A stretch of DNA of 64,000 nucleotides from Chara braunii (GCA_003427395.1 BFEA01000313.1:505082-569081); one strand, 5' to 3'; shown: positions 44,161 through 54,903, counted from the stretch's first letter. Notes: generated by a model not told the origin, from the letters alone. Program-made: numbers and translations.

Positions 44161-44935
44161 TACTGCTGATATTGATTTTCAGTAGCTTGTGACTCGAGCC
44201 AACCTCGTGCCCGCCCTAAGTGAAGACAGGGCTGAACATCCGCTAAGGGCACTTGCCCCAACATTCCCAGTAAAGGTCTCAGATAATTGCTGCAAACTAG
44301 TTGATTGAAGCGCGATCCGGACCTCGCTCTGTGCCTGGGCATACGTAGCATGGGGCCGACACATTACGAAGTGGTTGAGGATCACAAGGGACTCAGCGCT
44401 GACGCCGCACCTGTGTGCAGGAATGAGGTGGCGTGAGCTGCAGCCGGACAGCAGGGCGCCAGTGGCTATGACAAGGAAATACGGAACAACGGGTGCTCGT
44501 GCAGGAAAGAGGATGTGTACGTGCGTATGTGGGATACTTAGGGTAGGTCGTAGTTGGATGAGAATGTGTTGTGTGTATGTCCAAACGACTTGGTAAGATG
44601 CAGCGAACTGGAAGGTACCCTGTTAAGGGCGCTGTGCCACAACCACGACCAAAGGAAAACTAAATCTGATTATATTCCTGGTCAGGTTCATACCTATGAA
44701 GTTCATGGTTACCGGATGCCAAATCAAATTACCATTATTTTATCCTTTCCAGTATCTACTTAATTTACTGTTATTATTACTATTGCTATTGCTATTACTA
44801 TCTTATTTTTATTATTATTATTATTATTTTATTATTATTTTTATTTATTTATTTATTTATTTATTTTTATTTATTTTTTTGTTGTTTATCATTGTTAGGC
44901 ATCATACAGGGTCGGAGACGAAGAGAAAGCATGGG

Positions 44936-45119
44936 GTATTGGAGGGGAGGTGAAGCTATTCTTTGCGATAAGTGCCCACCTCCTTCATCCTTCTCCATAC
45001 TTATCATTCTGTCTCTTATACACATCTAGATGTGTATAAGAGACAGGTATTGGAGGGGAGGTGAAGCTATTCTTTGCGATAAGTGCCCACCTCCTTCATC
45101 CTTCTCCATACTTATCATT
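44936..45119. repeat. Artefactual 73-bp duplication around an adapter
   Basis: 44936-45008 and 45047-45119 are identical (GTATTGGAGGGGAGGTGAAG onward) and are separated only by the adapter. One copy is presumably spurious. Confidence 0.95.
45009..45046. other. Nextera mate-pair junction adapter (complete), assembly artefact
   Basis: An exact 38-base match to the joined mosaic ends: CTGTCTCTTATACACATCT followed directly by its reverse complement. Confidence 0.98.
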
Positions 45120-45677
45120 GGGTGGTCCTCTCAGATGCCTGCCTCCTCGGTCTATTTGTTTGACGACATGATCCCCATTGATTAATCATGGTTTCAGCTT
45201 GACCTAAGGACTAGCAATTGATTGCATAGATCACACATGATCAGTGGCAGGGCGATTGCGGGAGCTCTGCCGGAGTTCAGGCGGAACTTTGGAGGCAGGG
45301 AATGACGAGGTATGTTACTTCGACCCAGGTGCTGTCTCATACAGGCTATCATCGTGACAATGACCATAAGGGTTAGAAATTCAGAATCAACAAGCTCTTA
45401 AAGTCTTGGATTGCGGGTAGAGAAAAGTCTGGCTGAATGGAGACTAATTGCTTCTTGATACAACAATCTTGTTGTGGGCATTGATTGGAGGTATGGATAC
45501 AAGCTATCAACCTCTAGTGATCATTCTCTCTATATCCCATCCAAACAGATGATGGGTACCTTGGTTTGAGTTGCCATAATCAACTGTCATAGATCACACC
45601 GATCATTGCTCATTATACATCTGATCCTGCAATAAGTCTCCAAACTAACAACGATTCTGGGCTCGAATGCCATCGAA
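45120..45677. other. No gene recognised
   Basis: Unique-looking sequence with no coding ORF. It leads into the 163-bp satellite. Confidence 0.4.
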
Positions 45678-46560
45678 CACCCGCCTTATTGAGGGATAGC
45701 CACTGATAAGAGTAGCAGGGGAATCCTGTCTTATCAGTGACTAGTCTGATATAAGAGTTGTGAGTTATCAAGAACACATACCTTATAATTAACCAACTTA
45801 ACATTCTTTTCAGTGGTAAGAGGAAGCAAGGACCCTTGGACACCTACCTTATTGAGAGGTAGCCACTGATAAGAGTAACAGAGAATTTTGTCTTATCAGT
45901 GAAGAATCTGATATAAGAGTTGGGAGGTTTCAAGGACACCTGCCTTATCACTGATTAAACTTAACATTCTTTTCAATGGTAAGAGTAAGCAAGGATCCTT
46001 AAACACCCGCCTTATTGAGGGCTAGCCATTGATAAGAGTAGCAGGGGAATCCTGTCNNNNNNNNNNNNNNNNNNNNNNNNNNNNNNNNNNNNNNNNNNNN
46101 NNNNNNNNNNNNNNNNNNNNNNNNNNNNNNNNNNNNNNNNNNNNNNNNNNNNNNNNNNNNNNNNNNNNNNNNNNNNAGTGAATAGTCTGATATAAGAGTT
46201 GTGAGGTTTCAAAGACACCTGCCTTATCATTGATCAAACCTAACATTCTTTTCAATGGTAAGAGTAAGCAAAGACCCTTGGACACCTGCCTTATTGAGGG
46301 CTAGCCAGTGATAAGAGTAGCAGGGGAATCCTGTCTTATCAATGACTAGTCCGATATAAGAGTTGTGAGGTTTCAAGGACAGCTGCCTTATCAATAAACA
46401 TCCTAGGGCTCAGTCAGTGATAAGAGTAGTAAGGATCCTTGGGCACCCGCCTTATTGATGGCTAGTCAGTGATAAGAGTAGCAGGGGAATCTTGTTTTAT
46501 CAATGACTAATCCAATATAAGAAGTAGCGAGGTTTCAAGGACACCTGCCTTATCAGTGAC
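45678..46560. repeat. 163-bp satellite array with an assembly gap
   Basis: The CACCCGCCTTATTGAGGG landmark recurs at 45678, 45841, 46004 and, after the gap, 46283 and 46444 (spacing 161-163). The unit includes TGATAAGAGTAGCAGGGGAA and GATATAAGAGTTGTGAGG. N run 46057-46176 lies inside. The spacing across the gap is not a multiple of 163, so the gap length is probably nominal. Confidence 0.9.
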
Positions 46561-47175
46561 TAGCCAGAGGATAAACCTACCGCTAAGTGTGTTTTGTCTC
46601 ACAAGGGCCAAGTCCCACAAGATTTGCCTTTGTCAAACAAATTTCAGTAACAAGTGGATATATCCTGAATGGTCTGCCATACCACCTCTAACTTTCTCCA
46701 CAATCTGCATTGTTCAGTCCTAACTAACTATCTCTGATTCTACTCAGAGGGGATAAGTGAGATCTTACCTCAGATAGAAACTATTCATTTGTCTGATTTC
46801 TTTCCATGAGATTTTTTCCACAAGTTGGATTGATGATGCGTTCATGTGTGTTGGAAGAAGGAAGGGAACTCAGACAGGATAATCGAGAAAAGGGATAAGA
46901 ATGAGATAATGAAAGAGATATTGAGAATTCATGTGACAGTAAAAGGGGTGAACTATTATTCACTACCTGAAGCGGAAGGATAACAGTCCAAACGATTAAT
47001 TAAGGATAAGTGTCAGACGAAAAACACAGAGTCTAGAAGAAAACTTTCTAGATCTCAGTTAGGAAGAGAGATATTAAGTTTCTCTTGGACTGTGTTGTGT
47101 CTACAGGTTTCGACACTTCGGTGAACTTACGGGGGAATCCGTAAGAACAACAATTTTGTTATCTCTGGATAACAG
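46561..47175. other. No gene recognised; possible leader of element 3
   Basis: No coding ORF. It ends in GGATAACAG, which could be a 3' splice site before the next open frame. Confidence 0.35.
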
Positions 47176-47667
47176 GTCGGTACACCTAAGGGCCGTAGTA
47201 CCGGAACTGGTAGAGGAAGAGGCGATAGACAAGGAAAGGCACCTGAAAGGCCTGTGGACTTGACCAGAGAAAGGGGAGAATGGAATGAAGATGATGAGGA
47301 GAAAGATGAAGGATTGAGGGCAAGAAGGTATAGGGAGGAGAGGCGCATGCATACCCCAAACCCTGACGAGATGGCTTATTATTCATATAGGTATGTAAGG
47401 CGTTATGGAGAATCTCCACCACGCTTCGGGACGCCTAGTCGCTCGCATCCTGGCCCTTATCCACTATCTCAAGAACGGCAGTTGGCTATCCTTTCCCCGC
47501 CTCACCAACAGGGGCCCCGCGGGGCACCAAGCGTGCCTGATCCTCCTGTAGTTGCGCAGTCTGCGTTTCCTGATAGGAGGATGTGCATATCGCTTTTAAT
47601 GTTACTACTATGTCAAATAGAGATCTGTGAGTTAATAACATACTTGATGTACAAAAAAATTATATAA
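47176..47667 (+). CDS. Arg/Gly- and Pro-rich ORF upstream of element 3
   Basis: Open from TAA 47170-47172 with no early ATG (first in frame at 47347 or later), right after a candidate splice acceptor. It begins GTPKGRSTGTGRGRGDRQGK (RG-rich), then an acidic/basic stretch, YYSYRYVRRYGESPPRFGTP and a Pro/Gln-rich part. The last 25 residues are hydrophobic and may be non-coding read-on past a splice site. I do not recognise it. It could be an early exon of element 3 or a Gag-like RNA-binding tail from another element. Confidence 0.4.
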   Translation, partial: VGTPKGRSTGTGRGRGDRQGKAPERPVDLTRERGEWNEDDEEKDEGLRARRYREERRMHTPNPDEMAYYSYRYVRRYGESPPRFGTPSRSHPGPYPLSQERQLAILSPPHQQGPRGAPSVPDPPVVAQSAFPDRRMCISLLMLLLCQIEICELITYLMYKKII

Positions 47668-47853
47668 AGGTTCAAAAGGATCAAAGGAGATAATAGGATA
47701 GAAAGAGAAACTAGTCAGATCTTGGAATTATAAGTCTACTAGCTAAAATAAAAGAGATGTGGGCTGGATTGTGTTGTGTAGTAGGTGGATTGTGCCGACG
47801 AGGAAAAGATGGTTTCTGCCCGATATTAAATCACGATCAGAGAGCCCGTACAA

Positions 47854-48516
47854 ATGAGGCGTGACCTGATGATGTATCTGCCAAGTCGTCATGAGGAGAA
47901 CGAAGAGACGGGGTATTGTTGGGGGAATATTGTAGAGGAGCAAACTTTCATTTGGATCGAGTCCGGATGGGTTAGAAGCGAAAATCGCGCAGTAGAAAGG
48001 GTTACCTTGTATATTTCTTCGGAGAAATTGCAAACTATCATAATAAATTTAGCCTTAGGAACTGATCGATCTCTTTCCAGACTATTGTGGACAGCAGAAT
48101 CCTCGCTCGAGTCTAGGAGAAGAGATGCAAGTTTGAATGGGTTTGAAGGAATGATAGGAACTGTGAGGGTAAGAAAGGCTAACGATTTTCTTCCGCCAGC
48201 AGCATATCTAAGGAGGACCCAACCTATGTTCATCGTAGATGCAACCTTCGGAGGGAGGACCCGAGCGGAAAGGGTTGCAGAAGCCGCCATGGCAATACCT
48301 GAGAGAGAATATCACGCATCTACCCCTCTGCTGGTATACTACATATACCTAGAGATAGGGCACTTGATTAAAGGAAGGGATCCTCAAGACGTACTATCAA
48401 GGGTCGACTCATATGCACGTCAGCACGATTGGGGAAATAGACATGTCTACTGGGAGGAACTGAAGCAAAGGATCCTCGATCAAATAGGAAGGGGTGCTCA
48501 AGGGAGACTAAGATAG
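47854..48516 (+). CDS. Family A upstream ORF of element 3 (first copy), intact
   Basis: 220 codons from ATG 47854 without interruption. Family A landmarks in order: QTFIWIESGW (about residues 31-40), AVERVTLYIS, INLALGTDRSLSRLL, QPMFIVDATFGG (about 130-141), LLVYYIYLEIG and a basic C-terminus. It aligns end to end with the next ORF (84 bases on), so the two are tandem paralogues, and with copies in elements 1 and 2. The mixed alpha/beta pattern suggests a small globular protein. No known domain recognised, no membrane segment. It sits about 1 kb upstream of gag. Confidence 0.65.
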   Translation: MRRDLMMYLPSRHEENEETGYCWGNIVEEQTFIWIESGWVRSENRAVERVTLYISSEKLQTIIINLALGTDRSLSRLLWTAESSLESRRRDASLNGFEGMIGTVRVRKANDFLPPAAYLRRTQPMFIVDATFGGRTRAERVAEAAMAIPEREYHASTPLLVYYIYLEIGHLIKGRDPQDVLSRVDSYARQHDWGNRHVYWEELKQRILDQIGRGAQGRLR

Positions 48517-48599
48517 AAAATTGTTAAGAAATGGAAAAATTGAGCAGTTACTAAGAAGAGAAAGGTCATTTCTTTCGCTGTTGTAACAGTTATACCAGT

Positions 48600-49223
48600 A
48601 TGCCTCCTTTAATGTGGTTCGCTGATCGGAGCTTCCTGATCAACCTGCCAGAGCCAAAGGAAGGAGGAGTCAAAATGACACTGCCGAAGAGGACAATAGA
48701 TATGGATGAGGAAATGGATTCATGGTGCGGGATACGGATAGGACAAGAAGCCTTCCTTTGGATAGAAACCGGGTGGACCACGAGGGAAAGGCAGGCAGTA
48801 GTAAAAGTGACACTTTATTTACCGACCCTTCTCTCGAGAGCAAACGCGATTGATTTTGCGATAGGGGAAAGCCGCCCCATCTCTAAGTACGTATTGATAG
48901 CCAAATTGACCCTTGACGCATTTTCAAGGAGAATGTATTGGGGAGAAGAAGGAGAAGTTATAAAATCAATCGAAGCAAAGTGGGCCGCTCAATTCATGTA
49001 TCCAACAAGGTACACTAAAGCCACGCTTCCGAGCTTCATAATTGATGAAGCATTTTGGGAGATTGAGAATGTAGAACGGGCAGTACTCGCAGCCCGATCT
49101 GTTATCGAGCCGGGCTTCGAATTCGAGGCATCGGAAGTTGTTTACCGTCTATACTTAGAGATGGGACCGAAACTAAAGAATAGGGATTTTTATAACGTAC
49201 TATGCGTGGTAAACACGTATTAA
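48600..49223 (+). CDS. Family A upstream ORF of element 3 (second copy), intact
   Basis: 207 codons from ATG 48600. EAFLWIETGW, AVVKVTLYLP, AIDFAIGESRPISKYVLIA, LPSFIIDEAFW and EVVYRLYLEMG mirror the previous ORF and make it the clearest family reference in the window. It stops at TAA 49221-49223, about 295 bases before the likely gag start. Both intact copies in element 3 stayed open although gag-pol around them carries stops. Function unknown. Confidence 0.65.
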   Translation: MPPLMWFADRSFLINLPEPKEGGVKMTLPKRTIDMDEEMDSWCGIRIGQEAFLWIETGWTTRERQAVVKVTLYLPTLLSRANAIDFAIGESRPISKYVLIAKLTLDAFSRRMYWGEEGEVIKSIEAKWAAQFMYPTRYTKATLPSFIIDEAFWEIENVERAVLAARSVIEPGFEFEASEVVYRLYLEMGPKLKNRDFYNVLCVVNTY

Positions 49224-49517
49224 TGCATCTACCGTTTGAAAGATCTCTCGACCTACTGACGCAATCTTTGTCGGGAAGCATGTATCGAAAAATTTATAGA
49301 TTAGATCTCTTTTTTATTTGGTATGGTTAGAAGCTTTTGGAATGGGGACTGGTTGCTCCTAGAAGAGATACTCGGTTGAGAGAAAAGAGGTATGAAAAGT
49401 CATATAGCGTAAAGAGTTACGTCAAGATAGTGACAAAGAGGTTGGATCAATGATCGTTTTGTGTGTCTTAACAGGGACTACGGTCTAGCAGGAACCACGA
49501 AAGAAAAAGGGCAAAAG

Positions 49518-50666
49518 ATGGGCGATGCCAGCGCCAACGAAAGGTCGCCGATCACCGCGGCAGAAATCGTCAAGTTACTAGAGAAAAGAACGATAAAGAG
49601 ATCTAACCTACCGAGGATAGACATATTCCCTTTCAAAGGGGATAGGGTCATTCATTGGTTAGAACTGCTTGAGCAAATCTTCAACCAATTGACACCGGCC
49701 GAGAAGTTCGCTCAGTTGTTCGAGTATGTATGATGGGAATGCACCTCTGACGTGGAAGAGGTAGTGAGAAAATCGAACAATGATTGGGCAGAGTTTAAAA
49801 GGGGTATGCAAAAGACGTTTAAGCTGGGAGATGGTATGCTCACAATTGACTATCTCTATAATATGAACAGAGATGACTTTACCACGATCAGGGCATTCGC
49901 CAACACGTTCGAAAAGACAGCCGAGAGGGTCCCGGGACTGTCGGAAGAGATGCAGTGCGTCATATTCCTAGGGAAGTTCTCTGGGTATGAGGCGATGGAA
50001 CTAATCCGAAGGGGAGCCGCCGGGAGAAAGACAACCTGGGAAACCATAAAAAGAAACATCGTGGCAGGAGACATGGACCAAGTGTTCCATCACCAAATCA
50101 AGATCGAACGAAATAAAAGAAAGGTTGTGGGGACGATCCAAGGAACGGGTAGTGTACTAGGAGGAGTGCTGAGCAATATGGCAAATGAGATAAAAGAGCT
50201 TAGGGAAAGAGTGACACCATCGAAAGTGTTAACAGTGACACAACCGTCAGGAAAGAGAAGAAAGGAAGAGGAAGATGAGGAGGAAGAGGCAGAAGATGAA
50301 GAATCAGAAGGTACGGGCAAACTGACCAAGTGTAAGAGGAAGGCTAAAACTATCGCTATCGGAGGACAAGGGTTAGGAAAAGGACAAGTAACTCAACAAG
50401 CGATAGTCCAGTATGGACATGAGCCGTCAAGCAGCACAGCACAATATGGACAATGGCCCGTGGGTCCGCCTATGGGAGCATGGCCTGGGTACTTCCTGGT
50501 AGGGCCATGGCCTGCGCAGGGTCCATATCCCATGATACCCCATAATCAGAATTTGGGAGGAGAACAAAACACGGGACAACTTCAACTAACAGGGGAGAAC
50601 CAAGCGGGATCTAGTCGCCAAGGTGGCCAAAACCAGAACAGGTCTCAAGGACAAGGACTAGGATAA
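49518..50666 (+). pseudogene. gag: Element 3 gag, capsid part
   Basis: The likely start is ATG 49518 (MGDASANERSP); the frame is open from 49461. The capsid-like region is RIDIFPFKGDRVIHWLELLE, then TGA 49731-49733, and in the same frame NDWAEFKRGMQKTFKLGDG, TIRAFANTFEKTAERVPGLS and CVIFLGKFSGYEA, a gypsy-type Gag core. A coiled-coil-like and acidic linker follows, then a Gly/Gln-rich tail. The frame closes at TAA 50664-50666 but remains readable beyond. Confidence 0.7.
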
Positions 50667-51867
50667 GGACGTGGAAGAGGTAGGAATGGTGGTAGAAATT
50701 AGGGACCAGGGGAACGAGGAGCAGGTAACAGAGGAGGTGGAAACCAAGGTAGGAACTGGGGGCAGCCCCAAGGGGGTGCAAATCCAGTCGGGCAGGAATA
50801 CCAGCAAGGGTATGCTCGTGGATACGACCACAGCTATGGAAGGGGGTATGGTAGAGGAAACGGACAATGGAACGGACAAGGATATGGCAGGGGGTGGATT
50901 GTTTATAGTGAATGCGTCTGTACCCACTGTGTGATCAAAAGGCACACGGTTAAACGATGTCATGTTAGGAAGCTTGACGAGCGTGAAGGACTCATAACAT
51001 CAAACATGGAAGGCGAGATGTTCGACCAAAATGGTAGGGTGATTGATCCTGAGATTCCAAGGGGCACAAGGGAAGAGGCTCTTCGCCGCGCTTGGTCCCA
51101 ACGCACCGGGGATGTTCCGAATTTGGCAGGAAAGGAAAGAACCAGTAGTGCAGGTGGAAGATATAACTAACTTGGAAGAGAAAGTGAGTAGGATGGGGAT
51201 TGGAGAAGACAAAGGAGACGTGCGGCTTGTAGAAGAAGAAACGGAGGAGGAAGACGTTAGGACTAACGTCAAAGATACGTTCGATAGGATGAAAGATTTG
51301 GTAGACAAAATGCAAAGGCTACATCTGAGGCTTCGAGGGATATGTGAAGAAGCGGGAAGAGAAGGGGCTGGATGCCCAAAAGTACTTACCATGGGGCGCG
51401 GGGGATCAGGAGATGGGCCAAATGAACCCAACCCGAGAATGTTGAGAGCCAATATGGCTGCAAGGAACAGTGGAAGTCAGAGAAGTATGAGAGGAACGAT
51501 TCCATTCGCTACAAGAAGGTCCGCATGAGGGAATCCTCAAAAGGAACAAGCTCAAGCTTCCTAGCCAGCGGAAGAAGAACCACCTATCACGGTAGAGGGC
51601 GATGAAGATGAGGACGAGAAGATTAGGGAGGAAGAAGAAAGGCAGGCGGAGATAAGGGCTAAGAGAAGGAAAGGCGAGGCTAAGGAAGGAAGATCAAAAG
51701 GGGATACGGGACCAAGCAAGAAGAGAAAGTACCAAACTTCGATCGAAGAAGGGGTGGATCTAGAAGGCCTGGTGAATAAACTGCTGGAATGGCACAATGA
51801 ACTACTAAACTTGAAAGAAATCCTCGCTTCGGCTCCTAAGTTGAGAGAGATTGTGAAGGCTAGGTAA
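50667..51867 (+). pseudogene. gag: Element 3 gag tail with intact zinc knuckle
   Basis: The frame continues with GRGRGRN, TAG, and Arg/Gly/Asn/Gln-rich repeats (RGGGNQGRNWGQPQGG, SYGRGYGRGNG). It then reaches a CCHC knuckle CTHCVIKRHTVKRC near 50919-50960, all four ligands present. After a frameshift in 51043-51170 it reads DTFDRMKDLVDKMQRLHLRL (coiled coil). Then come TGA near 51526, a TAG near 51561, an acidic/basic linker and a second coiled-coil-like stretch (GLVNKLLEWHNELLNLKEIL) before TAA near 51867. Confidence 0.6.
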
Positions 51868-52728
51868 TCACGTTGGAGAGTAGCCTCGGTCCAGATGGGG
51901 GATTTAATTCCCAAGGAGGCAAACTGGAGCGTCGCAGGGAGCAAAATGGACTGGAAATTTGTAGGTACAGGGTCCATTGATGTTATGATAAAGGAAAAAA
52001 TGTGTCCTGGGATGGTTGATATCGGGGCATAGATGAATATTATAAACGGAGAAACCGCAGTAAAACTCGGGTTGGAGGTGGATGAGAATGATTGTGGATT
52101 TCTCAATGGAGCCAGCGGCAAGACCGGATACACTGGCGTCGCATCAAATGTGGTCATAGAAATAGGAAGAGTCAAGGTACGTACGTGCTTCTACGTCATG
52201 GCCAGCTTGGACCTTCCAATATTACTGGGAAGGTCGTTCCTGTGCAGATCCGAAACACTCATTATGAACAAGCACGACGGCACCATGTTCGTTATCCTGT
52301 GCGATCCTGTCAGTGGGAACTTTGAGGTTATCACCTGTAGGAATACTAGCCCACACAGCTCGAAGAATAGGCTCAATGTTGGATCATACACATTCGAGGA
52401 ATCAGAGAATAAGAGGAGGGAACTGAAATGGGAAGAAGGAGAGGATGAGTCAGATGATGAAGAAGTCAAAGGCCTTGTATTAAGCCTGACCAATATCAGT
52501 AACGCGGTGAAACTTGTATCGGCCTATAGGATGGCTGATCCTGACGCAGTCAGGGCACTCGCAGAAAAGATTCAAGACGATCCGGAAGGGGGAAGGGTCG
52601 ATCTCGTTTACAGACCGTCTCCTTCTTCTCAGATGATAGTGCCGCATGCACCGAATGCTCAAGCTGCCGGTCAGCATTTTTTAGGGGTGGGATCTAGCAG
52701 GGCTTCAAAAGGAGGTACAAGCCGGTAG
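51868..52728 (+). pseudogene. Element 3 aspartic protease region
   Basis: SKMDWKFVGTGSIDVMI leads to GMVDIGA(stop)MNII: D-I-G in place of D-T/S-G and a TAG at 52030-52032. Then SNVVIEIGRVKVRTCFYVM and LPILLGRSFLC give the flap-side strands and the I-L-G-R motif. A charged linker and SNAVKLVSAYRMADPDAVRAL follow. This copy is predicted inactive. Confidence 0.6.
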
Positions 52729-52745
52729 ATAAAAAGAGTCACCCT

Positions 52746-54263
52746 GTGCCAGTTCTAGTGAGTCAAGAAGAAGGGGTGTATTATGATCAGGAAAGAGAAC
52801 TGATACAGCGAATGAGGGAAGGCATCAAGAATGGGCCTTGTCGTATCGACGGTGAGACTGAGAAAGAACTGATAATAAGGAAACCTGACTTTCTGACAAG
52901 GCAAGAGGAGGACTTGGTGAAAGAACTGATACGTGAAAAACATGGGGCATATGCCTTCAACGATGATCAAAGTGGGAGGCTGGATGTGGACATGATAGAA
53001 ATGATCCGCATTCATACTGTACCCCACGAGCCATGGAATGTCCGAGGGGCTAAGTACCCCAACCCCGAGGATCGCAGAAGGGTGGTAGAGTACCTAGATG
53101 GGAAAATCTGTACGGATGTTGCAGGGTATTCCAGTGGACTGTACGGGTCTCCATAGTTCTGCTTTATAAAACCAAATGAAGTTCTCAGATGGGTGTAAGA
53201 CCTCCAACGACTGAACGCGGTAACTGCAAGGGATGCAGGAGGTTCGCCCAATGTTGAGCAGTTGTCAGAAGCTTGTGCAGGAAGGTCGATTGTGTCCCTC
53301 ATCGACCTCTACTCTGGATATGATCAGTCTCCAGTCTATCCGGCAGACCGTCCCATCACGGCAATGCACACGCCAAGGAGATTGGTTCATATGAATGTTG
53401 CGCCGCAAGGATGGACCAATGCTGTGGCCATGGTGCAACGGAGCATGATTAGGGTTGTGCAGCCAATCAACCCACAAATCACCGAGCCGTACATAGATGA
53501 TCTTGCAGTTAAGGGCCCGATTGAGAAGGATGAGTCAGAGATGGCTCCAGGGGTGAGAAGGTGTGTATGGGAACATGTTCAAGGGTTAAGAGAAGTCTTA
53601 TCTCTACTAGAAGAGTACANCCTCACCGCCAGTGGAGTGAAGTCGAGATATTGCATAAAGAAGGTATCCATTCTAGGATACATTTGCAACGAGCATGGTC
53701 GGCGTCCTGATAAGAAGAAGACCAATAAAATCCTGGAATGGCCCACTCCTTTCAGAAATGTGGGTGAAGTTCGAAGCTTCCTTGGTACCTGTGGGTTCTG
53801 GAGAAGATTCATAGAAAGGTTTGCTAGTAAAACTGAGCACCTAAGGAAGCTAGTCCGGAAGGATCAGGAATGGGAATGGGGAAACCATCAAGAGGAAGTG
53901 GTGGAAGAATTGAAGAAGGAGTTCAGAGAGGGAGGTCTAGTACCAGGGGTACCGGACTTTGATGCGACTATGGAAAGGCCCTTCATAGTTGAAATTGACG
54001 CTGGACCAACCGCCCTGGGAGGCGTCCTGATCCAGGCAGACAGTGAAGGAAAGGAGAGGCCGCTGAGGTTTGATAGCCGAACACTCAACTACACAGAAAG
54101 GAATTACTCGCAGTTCAAGAGAGAAGCCTTGGCGTTCCTGCATTGCCTAAAGATCTTTAGACATTACCTCTTTGGGAGGAGGTTTGTACTCAGGATCGAT
54201 CCTACTGCACTTGTGTACTCGCTCAAGAGTTTCTCGCCCTCAGATCCAACCATAGCCAGATGA
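52746..54263 (+). pseudogene. pol: Element 3 reverse transcriptase and RNase H
   Basis: One frame throughout, with TAG 53154-53156 and TAA 53196-53198 where element 1 has Trp (NRWFF) and Gln (IQDLQ), and TGA 54261-54263 where element 1 has Trp (IARWF). RT landmarks: AYAFNDDQSGRLD, LIDLYSGYDQSP (first Asp), AMHTPRRLVHMNVAPQGWTN, EPYIDDLAVKGP with intact YIDD, RRCVWEHVQGLREVL, ILEWPTPFRNVGEVRSFLGT. RNase H: PFIVEIDAGPTALGG, NYSQFKREALAFLHC, FGRRFVLRIDPTAL. One base is undetermined at 53620. Catalytic residues are kept although the frame is broken. Same fungal-like Ty3/gypsy style as elements 1 and 2. Confidence 0.8.
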
Positions 54264-54903
54264 CTCACCTATATCTGGATGTTCGACTTCCAGTTAGAAC
54301 GGATCCCTGGGAACAAAAACAGGGTGGATGGCATGAGCAGAATTAAGTGGGGAAATCAGGAAGAATCCAATGAAGAAACGCCTCCAGTAGACGGGTTTTT
54401 TGACGAAGGGGAAGACATGCGAACTCACGTGAACTGTTGGTTCATGTTTGTCGAAAGTAAGGAAATAAGGAGAGGGAATCCGATGTGGCATCCGCCTCCC
54501 GAATTTATGAGAGAACCTTCCCTGATACTCACACCATTAGAGGAGGAGGACTCTTGGGGCGAGAGAAATACGAAATGGATGATGGAGTTGGCTTTGGTAG
54601 AGAATTATAGGATAATGGATGAGCCGCGAACGATCGACGTAGGAGTCCAACAGACTGACAAACAGGTAGCCATGATGGGAAAAATGTACTACCTGACAAA
54701 TTCGTTATTACAAGTCCAAGCGAATGATGAAAGAGGAATAGTGAAGGCCGATGAGATAGTTATTGGGGATGATTACGAGTTTGATGAAGAGAAGGAATGA
54801 AAGTTCGAACAAGAAGAAATTTCAGAGGAATTCGGGGAAGAGGAGTATGATGGGTTCTATTTAGAAATGGGGTTGCTCCTCTCAGGAGATATAAGAGAGA
54901 GAA
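54264..54903 (+). pseudogene. pol: Element 3 RNase H-integrase connector
   Basis: Same frame as RT: MFDFQLERIPGNKNRVDGMS closes RNase H, then an acidic linker of about 150 residues. TGA occurs at 54798-54800, and a frameshift within GAGAGAAGTGAGTGAGAAG near 54900 brings in the integrase frame. Confidence 0.55.

Larger units (their letters stand above)
36433..44935. repeat. Gene-free degenerate repeat region with ATT microsatellites
   Basis: No ORF looks coding. A module containing CAACATTGTCAATTATGAAC followed by an ATT run recurs, diverged, near 38600, 41275, 41520 and 42810. A module with ACACGGTACTCAGAG-like sequence follows the runs near 40990, 41720 and 43060. Pure ATT runs lie at about 38769, 39935, 40458, 40885, 42963, 44116 and 44768. 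GA-dinucleotide stretches are frequent at 36.9-39.7 kb. Confidence 0.6.
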
